From the NCBI GenBank assembly GCA_022360105.1, contig JAKSDL010000534.1, positions 1-26,151 of the forward strand: DNA of 26,151 bases, written 5' to 3'. Shown in pieces: positions 15,401-23,507 of this stretch (positions are counted from its first letter, which is position 1; each line of letters starts with the position of its first letter). Below the pieces are notes generated by a model that was given only the letters and a program-made list of their open reading frames with translations, was not told the DNA's origin and searched no databases. The translations under genes were made by a program, and so were the position numbers. The stretch is from Pseudomonadota bacterium (GTDB lineage: Bacteria; SAR324; XYD2-FULL-50-16; JAHJRI01).

Positions 15401-18400
15401 ACATCACTTTTTTGCCAATGTCATCGTCAGTAAAATCCAAAATGGGAGTTACTTCAAGATCAACCAGTTTTCTATGTCCGATATAGGTAAATCGCAATCC
15501 ATTATCATCAACGATAAACTCTCTGATCTTATCTCCAGTTTTAAGTAAGGGGGATTTGTAACGCTTCTCAACAACAGGAGTTGTATCTACAATTTCGAAC
15601 CCCTGATCCAGGTTTTGACCGTTAGTCTCTTTCCATTCATTCCAGGCTTTGAAAAGCCCAATCAGCTTTCTCTTATCTTTCCTTGCCGGATATCTGATAA
15701 TTAAGCTTCTCTCAAAGGTCTCACTGTAAAAAGGTAGATCAACAGGTTGTACCTCAACACTAAAATCATCGATTTCAGTTTCAATGAAGGTGACATCGGG
15801 ACTTACCTCTATTGGACCAGCATAGTTGATGGTAAAACCGTTGACATCCTTAGTACCGTAGCTAAAAAACCTCCTATAAGCTTCATCGCTTTTCGGAGTT
15901 TCCGGAGTCGTATTAGTTGTAAGTGGAATATCTGATTGTGCAGATATTTCCCATTTGCCAGTTCCGGATTGTTCAATAGTAAATTCAGCTAAATAATTTT
16001 CCTCTGTATCACTATTGATCAGACCTTGAACAAATTCATCCCAGTCGCTGATCAGCTTTTCAACAGTCCTTTGTGACCTGTCAGTCGGATAATGAATGAA
16101 CAGGTATTTTCGATCTTCGGGATAATCGTTTTTTAGTCTGAAAGTAAATTTTTCGTCTTGTGCTTGGCCAGCCGATAAATCAACAGGCTCAGGAAGTGGA
16201 TCACCCTCTTCTAGAACCAAAATAGCCGCAGGTTCATGATCAAAAAGATCATGAAATGGGGACATTGGTTGATACTTAACTTTAAAACCATCGGGATGAA
16301 CCGTGGCAAGATAGGTCAGATCTTGCAGGAAGTCCTTAATATAAGGATCAGGCAATGTCTCAAGTATAATTTTATCCTGATCAGGATCATATGTTGCGGG
16401 TGCAGTCCAGGTTGCTTCATCTTCCCTTTTGATAAGAAAGAAATTGTGTTTTTTGGGCAGTCGGTTCCAGGCATTCAACAGCTTTTGTACATGCCGCACC
16501 TGGTATTCCCTTTGAATCTCCACATCATCAGAGATCACGGGAAGCTTTGGATAGATTATCTCAAGTTTTTTTGCTACCGGAGTCGTTTTGTCTAAGTCAT
16601 CCGGAACATCTGAAAAGATGAATTGAAATTGAGCTTCGGTTGAAGATGCCTGCCTCAATTCAATTATTGCGTTTACGTAAGTACCTGTAAGACGGTACAT
16701 GGCAATGACACCGATATCATATTTAATCTCAATGCCAGTTTGTTTTACATTACCTTCGTTGTCTGTTTCTGTTACAGGAACAACATCACGCAAAAAGCAT
16801 TCTAGGATTTGATTATTTAAGCCCTGGAATTCCTGTTGCTGTTGAGCTTTTATCTCCCACAAACCATCACCCAGCTGCCAGATGTCAAATTTGCCAGGAT
16901 CATTAAGTTCAGAATTGCACCAGTATTTCCATTCCTCAACTAGATCATGAGCTGAAGTAGCGCTCATAAATGGATACTTGATTACTAATTGCTGTTCTTG
17001 AACAACCTCAAAATCGAATAAATCGATTTCATTCTCTTTAAGTATTAGTTTTGGCTGATCTGATTCAGGACCTGTGTAGGATACTCGAATTCCGTTACCG
17101 TAGAGGTTACGAATTTCGGTATATTTAATACGTAGATCCAAGATTGGCAGAGGCATGTTTTCACGCGGCACAACTTCCCACTGATGAGTATCCTTGGTTT
17201 CCACCTGAAATCCCTGGGGATTATTGTTGACTGTATCTTTCAACCAGTTTTGCCAGTCAGCAGCCACTTGGTTTGCTGTAAAAGAGCTTCGCCCCGGGGT
17301 AATTGTTAGAATTCCACCCGCCACAAGAAATGAACATGTTTCCTTTTCAAGATCTCGATCCTGAATAGCTAAAAAAACCTGGTCTGTGGGTCGCCCACGA
17401 TAGGTAACCTTCAATCCCTTTGCTTCAAGAGATTCATATCTTTTGATTGTCTCCCCGGTTAATTCGATCTGTTTGGTGAAAGGCTGAACTCTCCAATCCC
17501 CGGTCCCCAATGTTGATACCTCAAATCTTCCAGCGTCATTTTCCGGAACATCGCTCCATTTCTTCCAAGCATCCAGCAAATCATTAGCATTCAAAGCCCC
17601 GGTTGGATCGATTGGGTATTGGATCCTTAGTTTTCTATCGTTAACCTCAAATCGGTAGTCCTGATCATTAGAAATCATCTCTGAAATTTTTAGATCACTG
17701 ATATCAGTATAAACTTCAGATACGGCATATTCAGGCTCTATGCTTTCCCAAACCCTGTTGGTAATCATAGGATCAGATTGCAGATCTTCAGGGACATACC
17801 CACAATAACGGACCTCAATTGCATCCGCTTCGATAAACTTGTGGATATAAAATATCTTCCCGGTACCATCAACCAGGTACTTTCCTTCATGGTAGTCGCT
17901 GAAACTTTCAAGGGTGTGCACAAAACTGTGTGTATAAATATCAATATCCAAATCACCATTAAGCGGATCTACAAAGGTTTTGGGAATCAGTGCAGTTATC
18001 AATTTTGTGGCGTCGGTTTCAAACCAAATATAAACCGAGCTAAGATGGATTTTGTTATTGAAGTAGTCATATTCAACAATTTCATACACCTGATTGTTGT
18101 CAAAATTGATATACCAACCTTTACTTTCTTCATTGAGAATATTGAATCGCAGTGTGTCACATACCAGATGGCTATACTTTTCACTGAAAGATCTCACGGG
18201 TGATTTGGTTATAAACTTTCCTACCTCGACAGAATAGTCTTGAACCGGTTGCCAGCCAATTTTAGTGCTAAGATAAATATTGAAAATATCCGGGTTGTCT
18301 TTTAAGAGTTGAGAAATCCTGTTGTGATTGATGCTTCCTTCCTGGGCTGAGATCAAAGCCTCAATGGTACGCTGGCCTTCGTTTAAAAACAGCAAAGGTG

Positions 18401-19898
18401 ACCCTACTGCAAAACCCATTTTAATATTTTCAGAACTCGCTACAGTAGTTGACTTACCAAATGTCGAAAAACGTTCAATCTGGCTGTCTTTGTCGGACTC
18501 AAATACCGTGTCCGCATAGTATCCTTCGATGTAATCGGAATCAATAGTTGGATATTGAAAGTTCCTTTTCTTAGTCCAGGCAATTTCCAGCAGCGTATAT
18601 ACCTCATCACCTGAAATATCTCCCAGGCTTTTATCCTTTTTACGCATTACGATCCGAAAATCATCGGCAGACATGCATAGGTGGTTTTCAATATACTTCC
18701 TCGCAGCTTCGGTTTCCGACAGGGCTAATTCATCTAAAGTACTGATATTGCCTGGCATGGCAAAAAGTAAATTTCCAGGCTCCGGCACGCCAAAGGCATG
18801 TTCCATCATAACCTCAAACCCTCGGGTCTTATGGATTTCCTTCAGTTTCTGCCGTCGACTTCTGGCAATTCTTTCATTATGAACGCCCTCCAGAATATCA
18901 TAGACCTCTTCCCACTCCGTTTCTTCAGGGATCGTTATCCCAACATACCCCCTGTTCATTTCTCGGTAGAATACATCCAGGCAGGTCCAGAAATCTTTGA
19001 GATAAGGAAAAAACAAAGATTCAAAGATGTAGGCTGCGTCATTGTCTGGCAATTCATCTCTTTCCTTCCCTTTGATACGATCATAGAGTTCAGTTCTTAG
19101 AAAACTGACATCTACCGATAGTTCAGTACCATAGTCGTTTATGTAAGGCGGTAAAGCGGGTTGATTTATCACCAGGGTGAGTATTTTTTCGAATCCTTCA
19201 TCCCCTCTGTCATGTTGAAGATGAACAAATTTTAAATCGGTTGTCGCCTTATTGAAGTGAATAGTCTTGATATCAGTAACTTCAGACTTATTTAATACAA
19301 TATCTTCCTGGGCTTCATATTGAAGATCTACACCCGTAGCATCCTTCCCGGCACTAAGCAAAACCCCCTTTTTCAGGAGACTCTCATTGACATCACGAGC
19401 CAATCGAAAAATCACATGCACCTGATCGGGAATTTCATCCTTTTCATTTAAATTGAGAACATCACGATAAAAATATTCGAGGTGTTTTTGGGTCAGGGAA
19501 GCAAATTGGTTCTTTGGATGCTTAATTAGTCTGATAAAAGCTAGTAGAAGAGTGAGGTGAGGTTTGCTGAATCTATCGAGTTTTTTAGGTTCATCCTGGA
19601 AGTTTTCTGGATTTTCAGCAAATTCAGCTAATTCTGCAAGCCTTTCGTCTTCCAGTATCTTAATTTCATTATCAGAAAGCGAAGCTTTTTCTTCATCATC
19701 GACAAGACTCAAAAACGATGACCAAAAGCCACCAGCACTGCCGTTTAAATCGTAAAATCGAACCTTACGGGCATAGTCCCTTGAATATTTTAACAAGTCA
19801 AGAGTTGATCGCTCTTCAACAGATATGTACTCAGGTTGAAGGGAGGATTTAAAACGATCATTTTGATTGGTTCCAGATCTGAATTTTAGCGGTTTCAT
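12414..19898 (-). CDS. Giant Afp11/gpJ-like baseplate protein with an internal module array (2494 aa)
   Basis: Afp11-like proteins form the baseplate wedge around the spike. Residues 1-~735 have the N-terminal features of the family (LDLLKYSRDYARKVRFYD, then VHVIFRLARD, which opens a long strand-rich region). Residues ~2050-2300 are the baseplate-J-like end (REVMQPFSSFKGK, HKQRALTLGDYENLIL, PLVSVRVVNPRF, SILVSAEDH). Between them, residues ~746-1474 carry about six copies of the W/YP beta-rich module. Residues ~1790-1830 are Ala/Glu-rich and probably helical. A further ~190-residue C-terminal extension follows the usual SILVSA end. Usual family members are roughly half this length. An in-frame stop just upstream fixes the ATG as the first possible start; no clear Shine-Dalgarno precedes it. 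The frame ends in tandem TAA stops before the first fibre gene. Core identity is firm; the role of the inserts is unknown. Confidence 0.88.
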   Translation of the reverse strand: MKPLKFRSGTNQNDRFKSSLQPEYISVEERSTLDLLKYSRDYARKVRFYDLNGSAGGFWSSFLSLVDDEEKASLSDNEIKILEDERLAELAEFAENPENFQDEPKKLDRFSKPHLTLLLAFIRLIKHPKNQFASLTQKHLEYFYRDVLNLNEKDEIPDQVHVIFRLARDVNESLLKKGVLLSAGKDATGVDLQYEAQEDIVLNKSEVTDIKTIHFNKATTDLKFVHLQHDRGDEGFEKILTLVINQPALPPYINDYGTELSVDVSFLRTELYDRIKGKERDELPDNDAAYIFESLFFPYLKDFWTCLDVFYREMNRGYVGITIPEETEWEEVYDILEGVHNERIARSRRQKLKEIHKTRGFEVMMEHAFGVPEPGNLLFAMPGNISTLDELALSETEAARKYIENHLCMSADDFRIVMRKKDKSLGDISGDEVYTLLEIAWTKKRNFQYPTIDSDYIEGYYADTVFESDKDSQIERFSTFGKSTTVASSENIKMGFAVGSPLLFLNEGQRTIEALISAQEGSINHNRISQLLKDNPDIFNIYLSTKIGWQPVQDYSVEVGKFITKSPVRSFSEKYSHLVCDTLRFNILNEESKGWYINFDNNQVYEIVEYDYFNNKIHLSSVYIWFETDATKLITALIPKTFVDPLNGDLDIDIYTHSFVHTLESFSDYHEGKYLVDGTGKIFYIHKFIEADAIEVRYCGYVPEDLQSDPMITNRVWESIEPEYAVSEVYTDISDLKISEMISNDQDYRFEVNDRKLRIQYPIDPTGALNANDLLDAWKKWSDVPENDAGRFEVSTLGTGDWRVQPFTKQIELTGETIKRYESLEAKGLKVTYRGRPTDQVFLAIQDRDLEKETCSFLVAGGILTITPGRSSFTANQVAADWQNWLKDTVNNNPQGFQVETKDTHQWEVVPRENMPLPILDLRIKYTEIRNLYGNGIRVSYTGPESDQPKLILKENEIDLFDFEVVQEQQLVIKYPFMSATSAHDLVEEWKYWCNSELNDPGKFDIWQLGDGLWEIKAQQQQEFQGLNNQILECFLRDVVPVTETDNEGNVKQTGIEIKYDIGVIAMYRLTGTYVNAIIELRQASSTEAQFQFIFSDVPDDLDKTTPVAKKLEIIYPKLPVISDDVEIQREYQVRHVQKLLNAWNRLPKKHNFFLIKREDEATWTAPATYDPDQDKIILETLPDPYIKDFLQDLTYLATVHPDGFKVKYQPMSPFHDLFDHEPAAILVLEEGDPLPEPVDLSAGQAQDEKFTFRLKNDYPEDRKYLFIHYPTDRSQRTVEKLISDWDEFVQGLINSDTEENYLAEFTIEQSGTGKWEISAQSDIPLTTNTTPETPKSDEAYRRFFSYGTKDVNGFTINYAGPIEVSPDVTFIETEIDDFSVEVQPVDLPFYSETFERSLIIRYPARKDKRKLIGLFKAWNEWKETNGQNLDQGFEIVDTTPVVEKRYKSPLLKTGDKIREFIVDDNGLRFTYIGHRKLVDLEVTPILDFTDDDIGKKVMWENGEIFDITERFDSNTVTINTAGSIERYDSIQQYDPEAVCLNALKFTAFLDYDFPAVLPDPDNPISSNPMLQVLFNNNKEFTEKSSEAIYYDAFNSILLEKVDLKVDVKGLRQVKTRGNLAMINPQNHYQPFGATPERSAKFYFANREICEKTLDSININLHWKDNEFMTDEGIPDMEAHYYSYSRVGLESAATIKNRDFEVDLQFKDRRSWMNVSKTPRQLFQQTLSYDLISGQTYQGILFSEDDDLPKDPLDWQRYYKLELGDQGFMGEVSSDVFQSIADASNRLLIAESEYNNIKQEIVSREASIRSAKINEAEARAAGETYLPPVIPEARALPALPENDKDLNKLTFVEAYSPFIQGITIDYTATSSAFFAEPTDKDRSLEVPLGFYRYHPFGYSEMGQLSHDEDDYLLPHYSKQGYFNIGVSNIKPLQTLSLLIQMVSGSGDAHKTIPNISWSYLASNKWLSFEESHILKDTTFGLQDTGIVRFVIPEDATIFNTVMPSERCWIRAEAQENITAVPDVIDVQSQAILAQYVNNNNDPNHLESPLMAETISELVERDSAIREVMQPFSSFKGKKTEESSEFYARISERLKHKQRALTLGDYENLILAKFSEIYKVKVLPQGELKILDSKSEGKVVIVVILKNKNATPFFPLKPKTPANILGDIEKYIKDFMPPLVSVRVVNPRFEEVQYRLAVKFAEGYDFGFYINQLNQDIKQFLSPWAYSQDADISFGSSIYSSSVINHIENTEYVDYVANFTLLRQIITHEDYTETIPLFLTKDNAATTKYPDSILVSAEDHIIDVIHTDLYDAAAFRGIGYMKIGTDFWISRPGPVFSVGIGEMELEEWPVRRYAFTQIGVTVTITGTVDGTNYTKDFTSVFSQKDSQRFWDQLKEGKYIDAKGNVLSISSLYTVSFGLKFQDEVFSDYMNAHQAEFDFGLDLKASDFVTNPDDEVVFSFQIDQIKHLNIIEEDIIDILKEAIGFSGLSQFPFIVY
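15477..17663 (-). repeat. W/YP beta-rich module array inside the Afp11-like protein (about six copies)
   Basis: Copies fall at residues ~746-841, 855-950, 958-1060, 1090-1210, 1250-1370 and 1376-1474. Recurrent elements are a strand ending I.YP (LRIQYP, LVIKYP, LFIHYP, LIIRYP), a helix with paired aromatics (AWKKW, DWQNW, EWKYW, DWDEF, AWNEW), GF or KFDI, a W about ten residues later, and NGI.V.Y.G before the next copy. Copy 4 is longer and more diverged. The best match to the giant fibre is copy 3 (LVIKYP...LVEEWKYW...KFDIWQLGDGLWEI) against its second copy (LTVKYP...LVEDWITW...YFDIQQTGDSSWLI). Confidence 0.85.
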
Positions 19899-20004
19899 AT
19901 AAACAGTTTTTGCTTTCTGAAAGTCGTCTTATCGAAATATTGTAAGTTCAGGTGGCTATTTTTATAAACTGATGAATGCAGAAAAGAGCAAACTTTTAAC
20001 TGGT

Positions 20005-20397
20005 TTAGTAAATATAAAACGGGAAAACCATGTTTTGGACAGAGTTGGTCTCCTTCACCTGATATTCTATTTGGATTAGCAGTACCTGCGATGTTTCGTC
20101 TGACTCGGTGATCTCTATTCTAAGCAAGTCAATTCTAGGCTCATATTCATCAATGGCATTTACAATCATTTCTTGAATCTGCGAGGCAAGATCATTATTA
20201 ATCTCTTCAAACATAAACCGTCGTAAGTCGCAGCCATAATCGGGGCGATACAATCTTTCCTCTAACGCTGTGCTGAACAGAATGCGTAATGCTTGTTCCA
20301 CATCGGTTTCGTCATCGACCATTTTTATGCTGCTGCCATTCGATCCAAATTCCGGAGGAAAACTCCATCCCGTGCCTAAAAAGCTCTCATCTGACAT
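20005..20397 (-). CDS. gp25/Afp9-like baseplate protein
   Basis: A 130-residue protein of the gpW/gp25 family, the baseplate subunit that links the wedge to the first sheath ring. Recognisable features are the N-terminal LGTGWSFPPEF, the central block LFSTALEERLYRPDYGCDL (residues ~40-58), and EPRIDLLRIEI (~85-95), the equivalent of the conserved EPR of T4 gp25 and TssE. Length is normal. The preceding spike gene's TAG stop forms part of the AGGAG ribosome site for this gene, so the two are probably translationally coupled. A gap of about 105 bases to the Afp11-like gene follows, with no feature I can name. Confidence 0.93.
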   Translation of the reverse strand: MSDESFLGTGWSFPPEFGSNGSSIKMVDDETDVEQALRILFSTALEERLYRPDYGCDLRRFMFEEINNDLASQIQEMIVNAIDEYEPRIDLLRIEITESDETSQVLLIQIEYQVKETNSVQNMVFPFYIY

Positions 20398-20409
20398 TAC
20401 GTATAACTC

Positions 20410-22215
20410 CTAGTTGATATCGATTGTAGCTCCCTTGAGGGTCATTGATGCGCCCGCTTCAATAGTCACTCCACCAGCTTCCAACACGGCTTTGTTACCA
20501 TTCATATCAGCAATTTCAATCCCTGCATCACTCAAAGTAACCGTATTACCATTGGAATCTTTGATCTCAATTCCCTGCTTACTGGCTGTGATACTGTTTT
20601 TATTGGTATCTTCGGCAATGATTCCTTTATCATCCAGGATGAATTTGTTATCGTTTTTATCCACCAACTCAACGCCCTTATCATGAAAGGTTACTGAATT
20701 CTCATTTTTGTCAACAACCTTGATCCCATTTTCATCCTCCATGAGCACTTGGTTTCCACCTGGTGTGGAAAGTTCCATAATTTCTTTGTCGTCTTCATCA
20801 GTGAAAACTATCTTCATCCCATTTCGGGTAACGATACCCTTCTCATTATTTACATCAGTAAATTCCAACGGTGGTTCTGTCTGGCCATTATAGAGGCTGC
20901 CTATTACTACAGCATGCCTGGGATCATCGTTGAAAAATCCTATCACCACTTCATCCCCCTCTTCCGGAATGAAAAACACTCCTCGATCTGCTCCTGCATA
21001 TGGGAATAACAATCGTGCCCAAAGGACACTTTCCGACTCATGAACGGCTGGTATTCGGACTTTTATACGGTGGAATCCATCAGGATCCCCATCGGAAGGA
21101 AAAGCTTCAACTATTCCAACCTGTAATCCATGAATTCCAGGTAATAATCCGGTGGCTTGCGCTTCCACAACATCCGCTTTCTTATGAAACCAGTCTTTGG
21201 GAAGACCTAATTGCAGGTCAGTCTTCCAGCCATCTTTGGATATCCTGTGGCGAATTCCCGTTATCATGGCTTTGCTACTGAAGACGTTTCCGACTTCATT
21301 CAGAGTTAAAACTTTACCTAATTTGATACTGGGGTTACCATCAATAGTAATGCGGCCTCGCAACATAGATAGGCGATTTTTCATCATTCCGGAATTAGCC
21401 CATAGTTCCATTTCCTCCGCTTCACTATGGACACCGTTTACCAGTTGATACTTATCTGCTCCCATAGCACCGGAAAGACCGCTAAATGAATGCTGGGAAT
21501 CCAGACCACTTTCCAGATCGCTGCTATTGTTGTTCAGACTTGTTGTCAGTGCCACGTTTTTTATATCCCAAAAAACGCTTTCGACTTCCTGATATTGGCC
21601 CCCTGCATCAGCTTCCATCTCGAAATCATAGACATCACCAATGTCGTCCGCAGCGTCTGAATAATCTGGTTTTTTGATTATCAGTTCGCCGTTTTCTACA
21701 AAAACCATCAGACCGTTTGCTTCTGCCCTCGAAATGATAAAATCCCAATCGGAACAATAATACTGCACAATTTGTTTATGAACATAGGTTTGTTCCGAGC
21801 ACGTAACTTTGATGTCTTTTTTTCCGGCTATATCTTTGATTATCTGACAATCATCCTTCTCATTAAAAACCGCGCTTTTTCTTTGTGAACAAAGCTTGTA
21901 TGAAGCATCTTTAATTTCAACTGTTAAAAAGGAACCGGACTGATTTTTTCTGACTTTCTGTTTGACAACAATCCCTTTAAACACTCCACTGTCATCGCCC
22001 TGATTCAAGGCTAGTTCGAACTCTGCTCCTGGCTTGAATTTATCATCATTACTTAGATCAACAAGTCTTTTATTATTGGTATCTGTCGCATCAACATCCG
22101 TCAGAACCAACTGTGCATAGGGAATTCTGTTCACTTCACTGACAACATTGACACTAACAATATTGCTGGAAATCGAACTTCCTCCGCCATATATTTCCGA
22201 TCGAATACTGCTCAT
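20410..22215 (-). CDS. VgrG/Afp8-like spike protein
   Basis: A 601-residue central spike. Residues ~1-330 resemble the gp27/GPD-like part of VgrG proteins (DWDFIISRAEANGL, residues ~155-168, is the family's landmark). Residues ~360-460 are the gp5 OB-fold (GIVEAFPSDGDPDG, then VLWARLLFPYAGADRG, GDEVVIGFFNDDPRHAVVIGSLY). Residues ~495-601 form a C-terminal beta-helix of 17-residue repeats ending in MTLKGATIDIN. The protein should sit below the tube and lead penetration. No lysozyme or effector domain is fused to it, and no separate PAAR tip gene follows in this window. Start context is weak (GGAA); the start was chosen because it sits just after the upstream stop and opens a typical N-terminus. 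Confidence 0.93.
   Translation of the reverse strand: MSSIRSEIYGGGSSISSNIVSVNVVSEVNRIPYAQLVLTDVDATDTNNKRLVDLSNDDKFKPGAEFELALNQGDDSGVFKGIVVKQKVRKNQSGSFLTVEIKDASYKLCSQRKSAVFNEKDDCQIIKDIAGKKDIKVTCSEQTYVHKQIVQYYCSDWDFIISRAEANGLMVFVENGELIIKKPDYSDAADDIGDVYDFEMEADAGGQYQEVESVFWDIKNVALTTSLNNNSSDLESGLDSQHSFSGLSGAMGADKYQLVNGVHSEAEEMELWANSGMMKNRLSMLRGRITIDGNPSIKLGKVLTLNEVGNVFSSKAMITGIRHRISKDGWKTDLQLGLPKDWFHKKADVVEAQATGLLPGIHGLQVGIVEAFPSDGDPDGFHRIKVRIPAVHESESVLWARLLFPYAGADRGVFFIPEEGDEVVIGFFNDDPRHAVVIGSLYNGQTEPPLEFTDVNNEKGIVTRNGMKIVFTDEDDKEIMELSTPGGNQVLMEDENGIKVVDKNENSVTFHDKGVELVDKNDNKFILDDKGIIAEDTNKNSITASKQGIEIKDSNGNTVTLSDAGIEIADMNGNKAVLEAGGVTIEAGASMTLKGATIDIN
20413..20733 (-). repeat. 17-residue beta-helix repeats at the spike tip
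   Basis: Five successive units of about 51 bases encode patterns such as KGVELVDKNDNKFILDD and QGIEIKDSNGNTVTLSD, followed by a cap GGVTIEAGASMTLKGATIDI. A central N.N turn and G-I-x-I strand recur. This matches the triple-stranded beta-helix of VgrG and gp5-type spikes. Confidence 0.85.
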
Positions 22216-22230
22216 TTCAAGATTTCCATA

Positions 22231-22803
22231 CTATATGCTGATAGCAACGGCTGCCTGAGAACTTGCTGATGAATCACTTGAACTTCCGGAAGGTTTAATA
22301 TTGAACCTTTTTTCATAGTTGACTTTGTTTTTCTGCGGGAGTCCGATAAATGTAGCATCCAGTTCCGCCCTTAGCGGATGTCCCGATCTGTCAAAGAGAG
22401 TATATTTAATCGTTGCGCTTTTGAGTCTGCAGGCAAATTTGAATGGCCCCCAACTGATTTCCAGAGGACTTGGTTCTCGCTCTTTTGGATACCAGGCCAT
22501 ACTTAAAAACTTGTTAACCTGATCAGATACAGGTTCCTTTTGTTTATCGAGAACTGGCAGGTAAGATGATTGGAATTCGCTCACACCGGTGCCATCAATG
22601 ATGATTTTCAATTGAAAATCACCGGGGACGCTTTTGACATAATCGAATTCTTCAACACCGGCATTGGCCGTTTCTCGGTCTTTATATTCAACAGAAAACG
22701 TTTCGGAATACGAGGTCGGGTTAAACATGACTTCGAATGTTTCATTGGTATCTGTCGTAACGATCTTTAATTTTGTAAGCTTGCCGAGCTCTTTAATTTC
22801 CAT
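22231..22803 (-). CDS. Afp7-like tube/baseplate adaptor lacking the LysM domain
   Basis: A 190-residue protein of the eCIS tube-adaptor family, equivalent to Afp7, that joins the inner tube to the spike. Family features are the N-terminal KLKIVTTDTNETFEVMFNP(T)SY, the VKSVPGDFQLKIIIDGTGV segment, and the PLEISWGPFKFACRLKSATIKYTLFDRSG block (split here over residues ~112-145). Known members usually end in a LysM domain of about 50 residues after the ...RAEL..TFIG block. Here the protein instead ends in a Ser/Ala-rich tail (PSGSSSDSSASSQAAVAISI), and the spike gene starts 15 bases after the stop, leaving no room for a displaced LysM. The start follows the DUF5908 stop by 9 bases. Confidence 0.85.
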   Translation of the reverse strand: MEIKELGKLTKLKIVTTDTNETFEVMFNPTSYSETFSVEYKDRETANAGVEEFDYVKSVPGDFQLKIIIDGTGVSEFQSSYLPVLDKQKEPVSDQVNKFLSMAWYPKEREPSPLEISWGPFKFACRLKSATIKYTLFDRSGHPLRAELDATFIGLPQKNKVNYEKRFNIKPSGSSSDSSASSQAAVAISI

Positions 22804-22812
22804 AGCGTTAAT

Positions 22813-22977
22813 CTATCTCTCTTTTTCCCTTCTGATGATCTCCATGACTTGTTCAACACAAGTTTGAATAATCTTTTGCTGATCTACAGAAGACCGTTGA
22901 CTGCTTTCCGGTCTTGTTTCATCTGCAGTTCGGCTGAGATTTGCTTTAATGACAAGTTCTTTAATTTCTATTGTCAT
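22813..22977 (-). CDS. DUF5908-like small protein (54 aa)
   Basis: A short frame, MTIEIKELVIKANLSRTADE at the N-terminus, followed by a charged helix ending MEIIRREKER. The opening IEIKELVIKA is typical of DUF5908 proteins, which are found in eCIS operons of Bacteroidota, usually between the tube and adaptor genes as here. The start lies 2 bases after the TAG of the second tube gene (TAGAGATG), and the next gene starts 9 bases after its stop, so it is tightly embedded in the operon. Function is not known; a small assembly or adaptor role is an inference from position. Confidence 0.85.
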   Translation of the reverse strand: MTIEIKELVIKANLSRTADETRPESSQRSSVDQQKIIQTCVEQVMEIIRREKER

Positions 22978-22979
22978 CT

Positions 22980-23465
22980 CTATACCTTTAAGGTTTGAAT
23001 GCGTGTATAAGCCAACTCCATTGATTCGATAACGACTGTGTTGCTATTAGCATCCATATCTGAAATTTTCCATTTCACCGGGTAAGTCTTCCAGAATAAC
23101 CATGCAGCAACCGGTAACCCATCATCATCAAGTAGTGCAACCAGCACATTCCCCGGTCTTACCTCAAGAGTGGACATAGCCACGTTAAACTCAATATTTA
23201 AAGGAGAGCCCGAAACAAAGCCACGCTCCAGCGAGAGATTGCCATACGTAACTTTGTCCGGAAAACGATGTGTATATAAGTTTTCACCTCCTTCTTCAAG
23301 CGTTGAAGTTTTGATTTCCGATGAAATCCCCGATACTTTCTGAAAATGAGTGTCCAGAGGGTTTATGGTGAATCCATCAAAATAAAAAACCACAACAAAA
23401 TGAAATCCCACGGGTGGGGTATCTGAAAATAAAAAGTCGGTGATTTTTGTTTGTAATTGGGCCAT
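22980..23465 (-). CDS. Second inner tube protein (Afp5-like)
   Basis: A 161-residue protein of the phage T4 gp19-like tube family. Landmarks are FHFVVVFYFDGF (residues ~21-32), F.KVSGISSEIKTSTLEEGGEN (~41-61), and the conserved end VVIESMELAYTRIQTLKV. Afp-type particles carry tube variants that differ in position; this one resembles the variant near the baseplate because it sits next to the adaptor and has the EEGGEN insertion. An AAGGAGAT sequence lies about 17 bases upstream of ATG and an AGGG sequence about 9 bases upstream. The TAG stop is 2 bases before the DUF5908 start. Confidence 0.9.
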   Translation of the reverse strand: MAQLQTKITDFLFSDTPPVGFHFVVVFYFDGFTINPLDTHFQKVSGISSEIKTSTLEEGGENLYTHRFPDKVTYGNLSLERGFVSGSPLNIEFNVAMSTLEVRPGNVLVALLDDDGLPVAAWLFWKTYPVKWKISDMDANSNTVVIESMELAYTRIQTLKV

Positions 23466-23507
23466 CGTTTTTTCCCTTTTTATCTCCTTTAAACTTGATA
23501 AATATGG

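Noticed and set aside
20413..20733. A regular ~51-base periodicity that could suggest a repeat array such as CRISPR
   Set aside because: The period is coding (17-residue beta-helix repeats of the spike) with diverged DNA and no identical repeat/spacer pattern.
22216..22230. A frameshifted LysM domain after the adaptor gene
   Set aside because: Only 15 bases separate the adaptor stop from the spike start, too little for any remnant.
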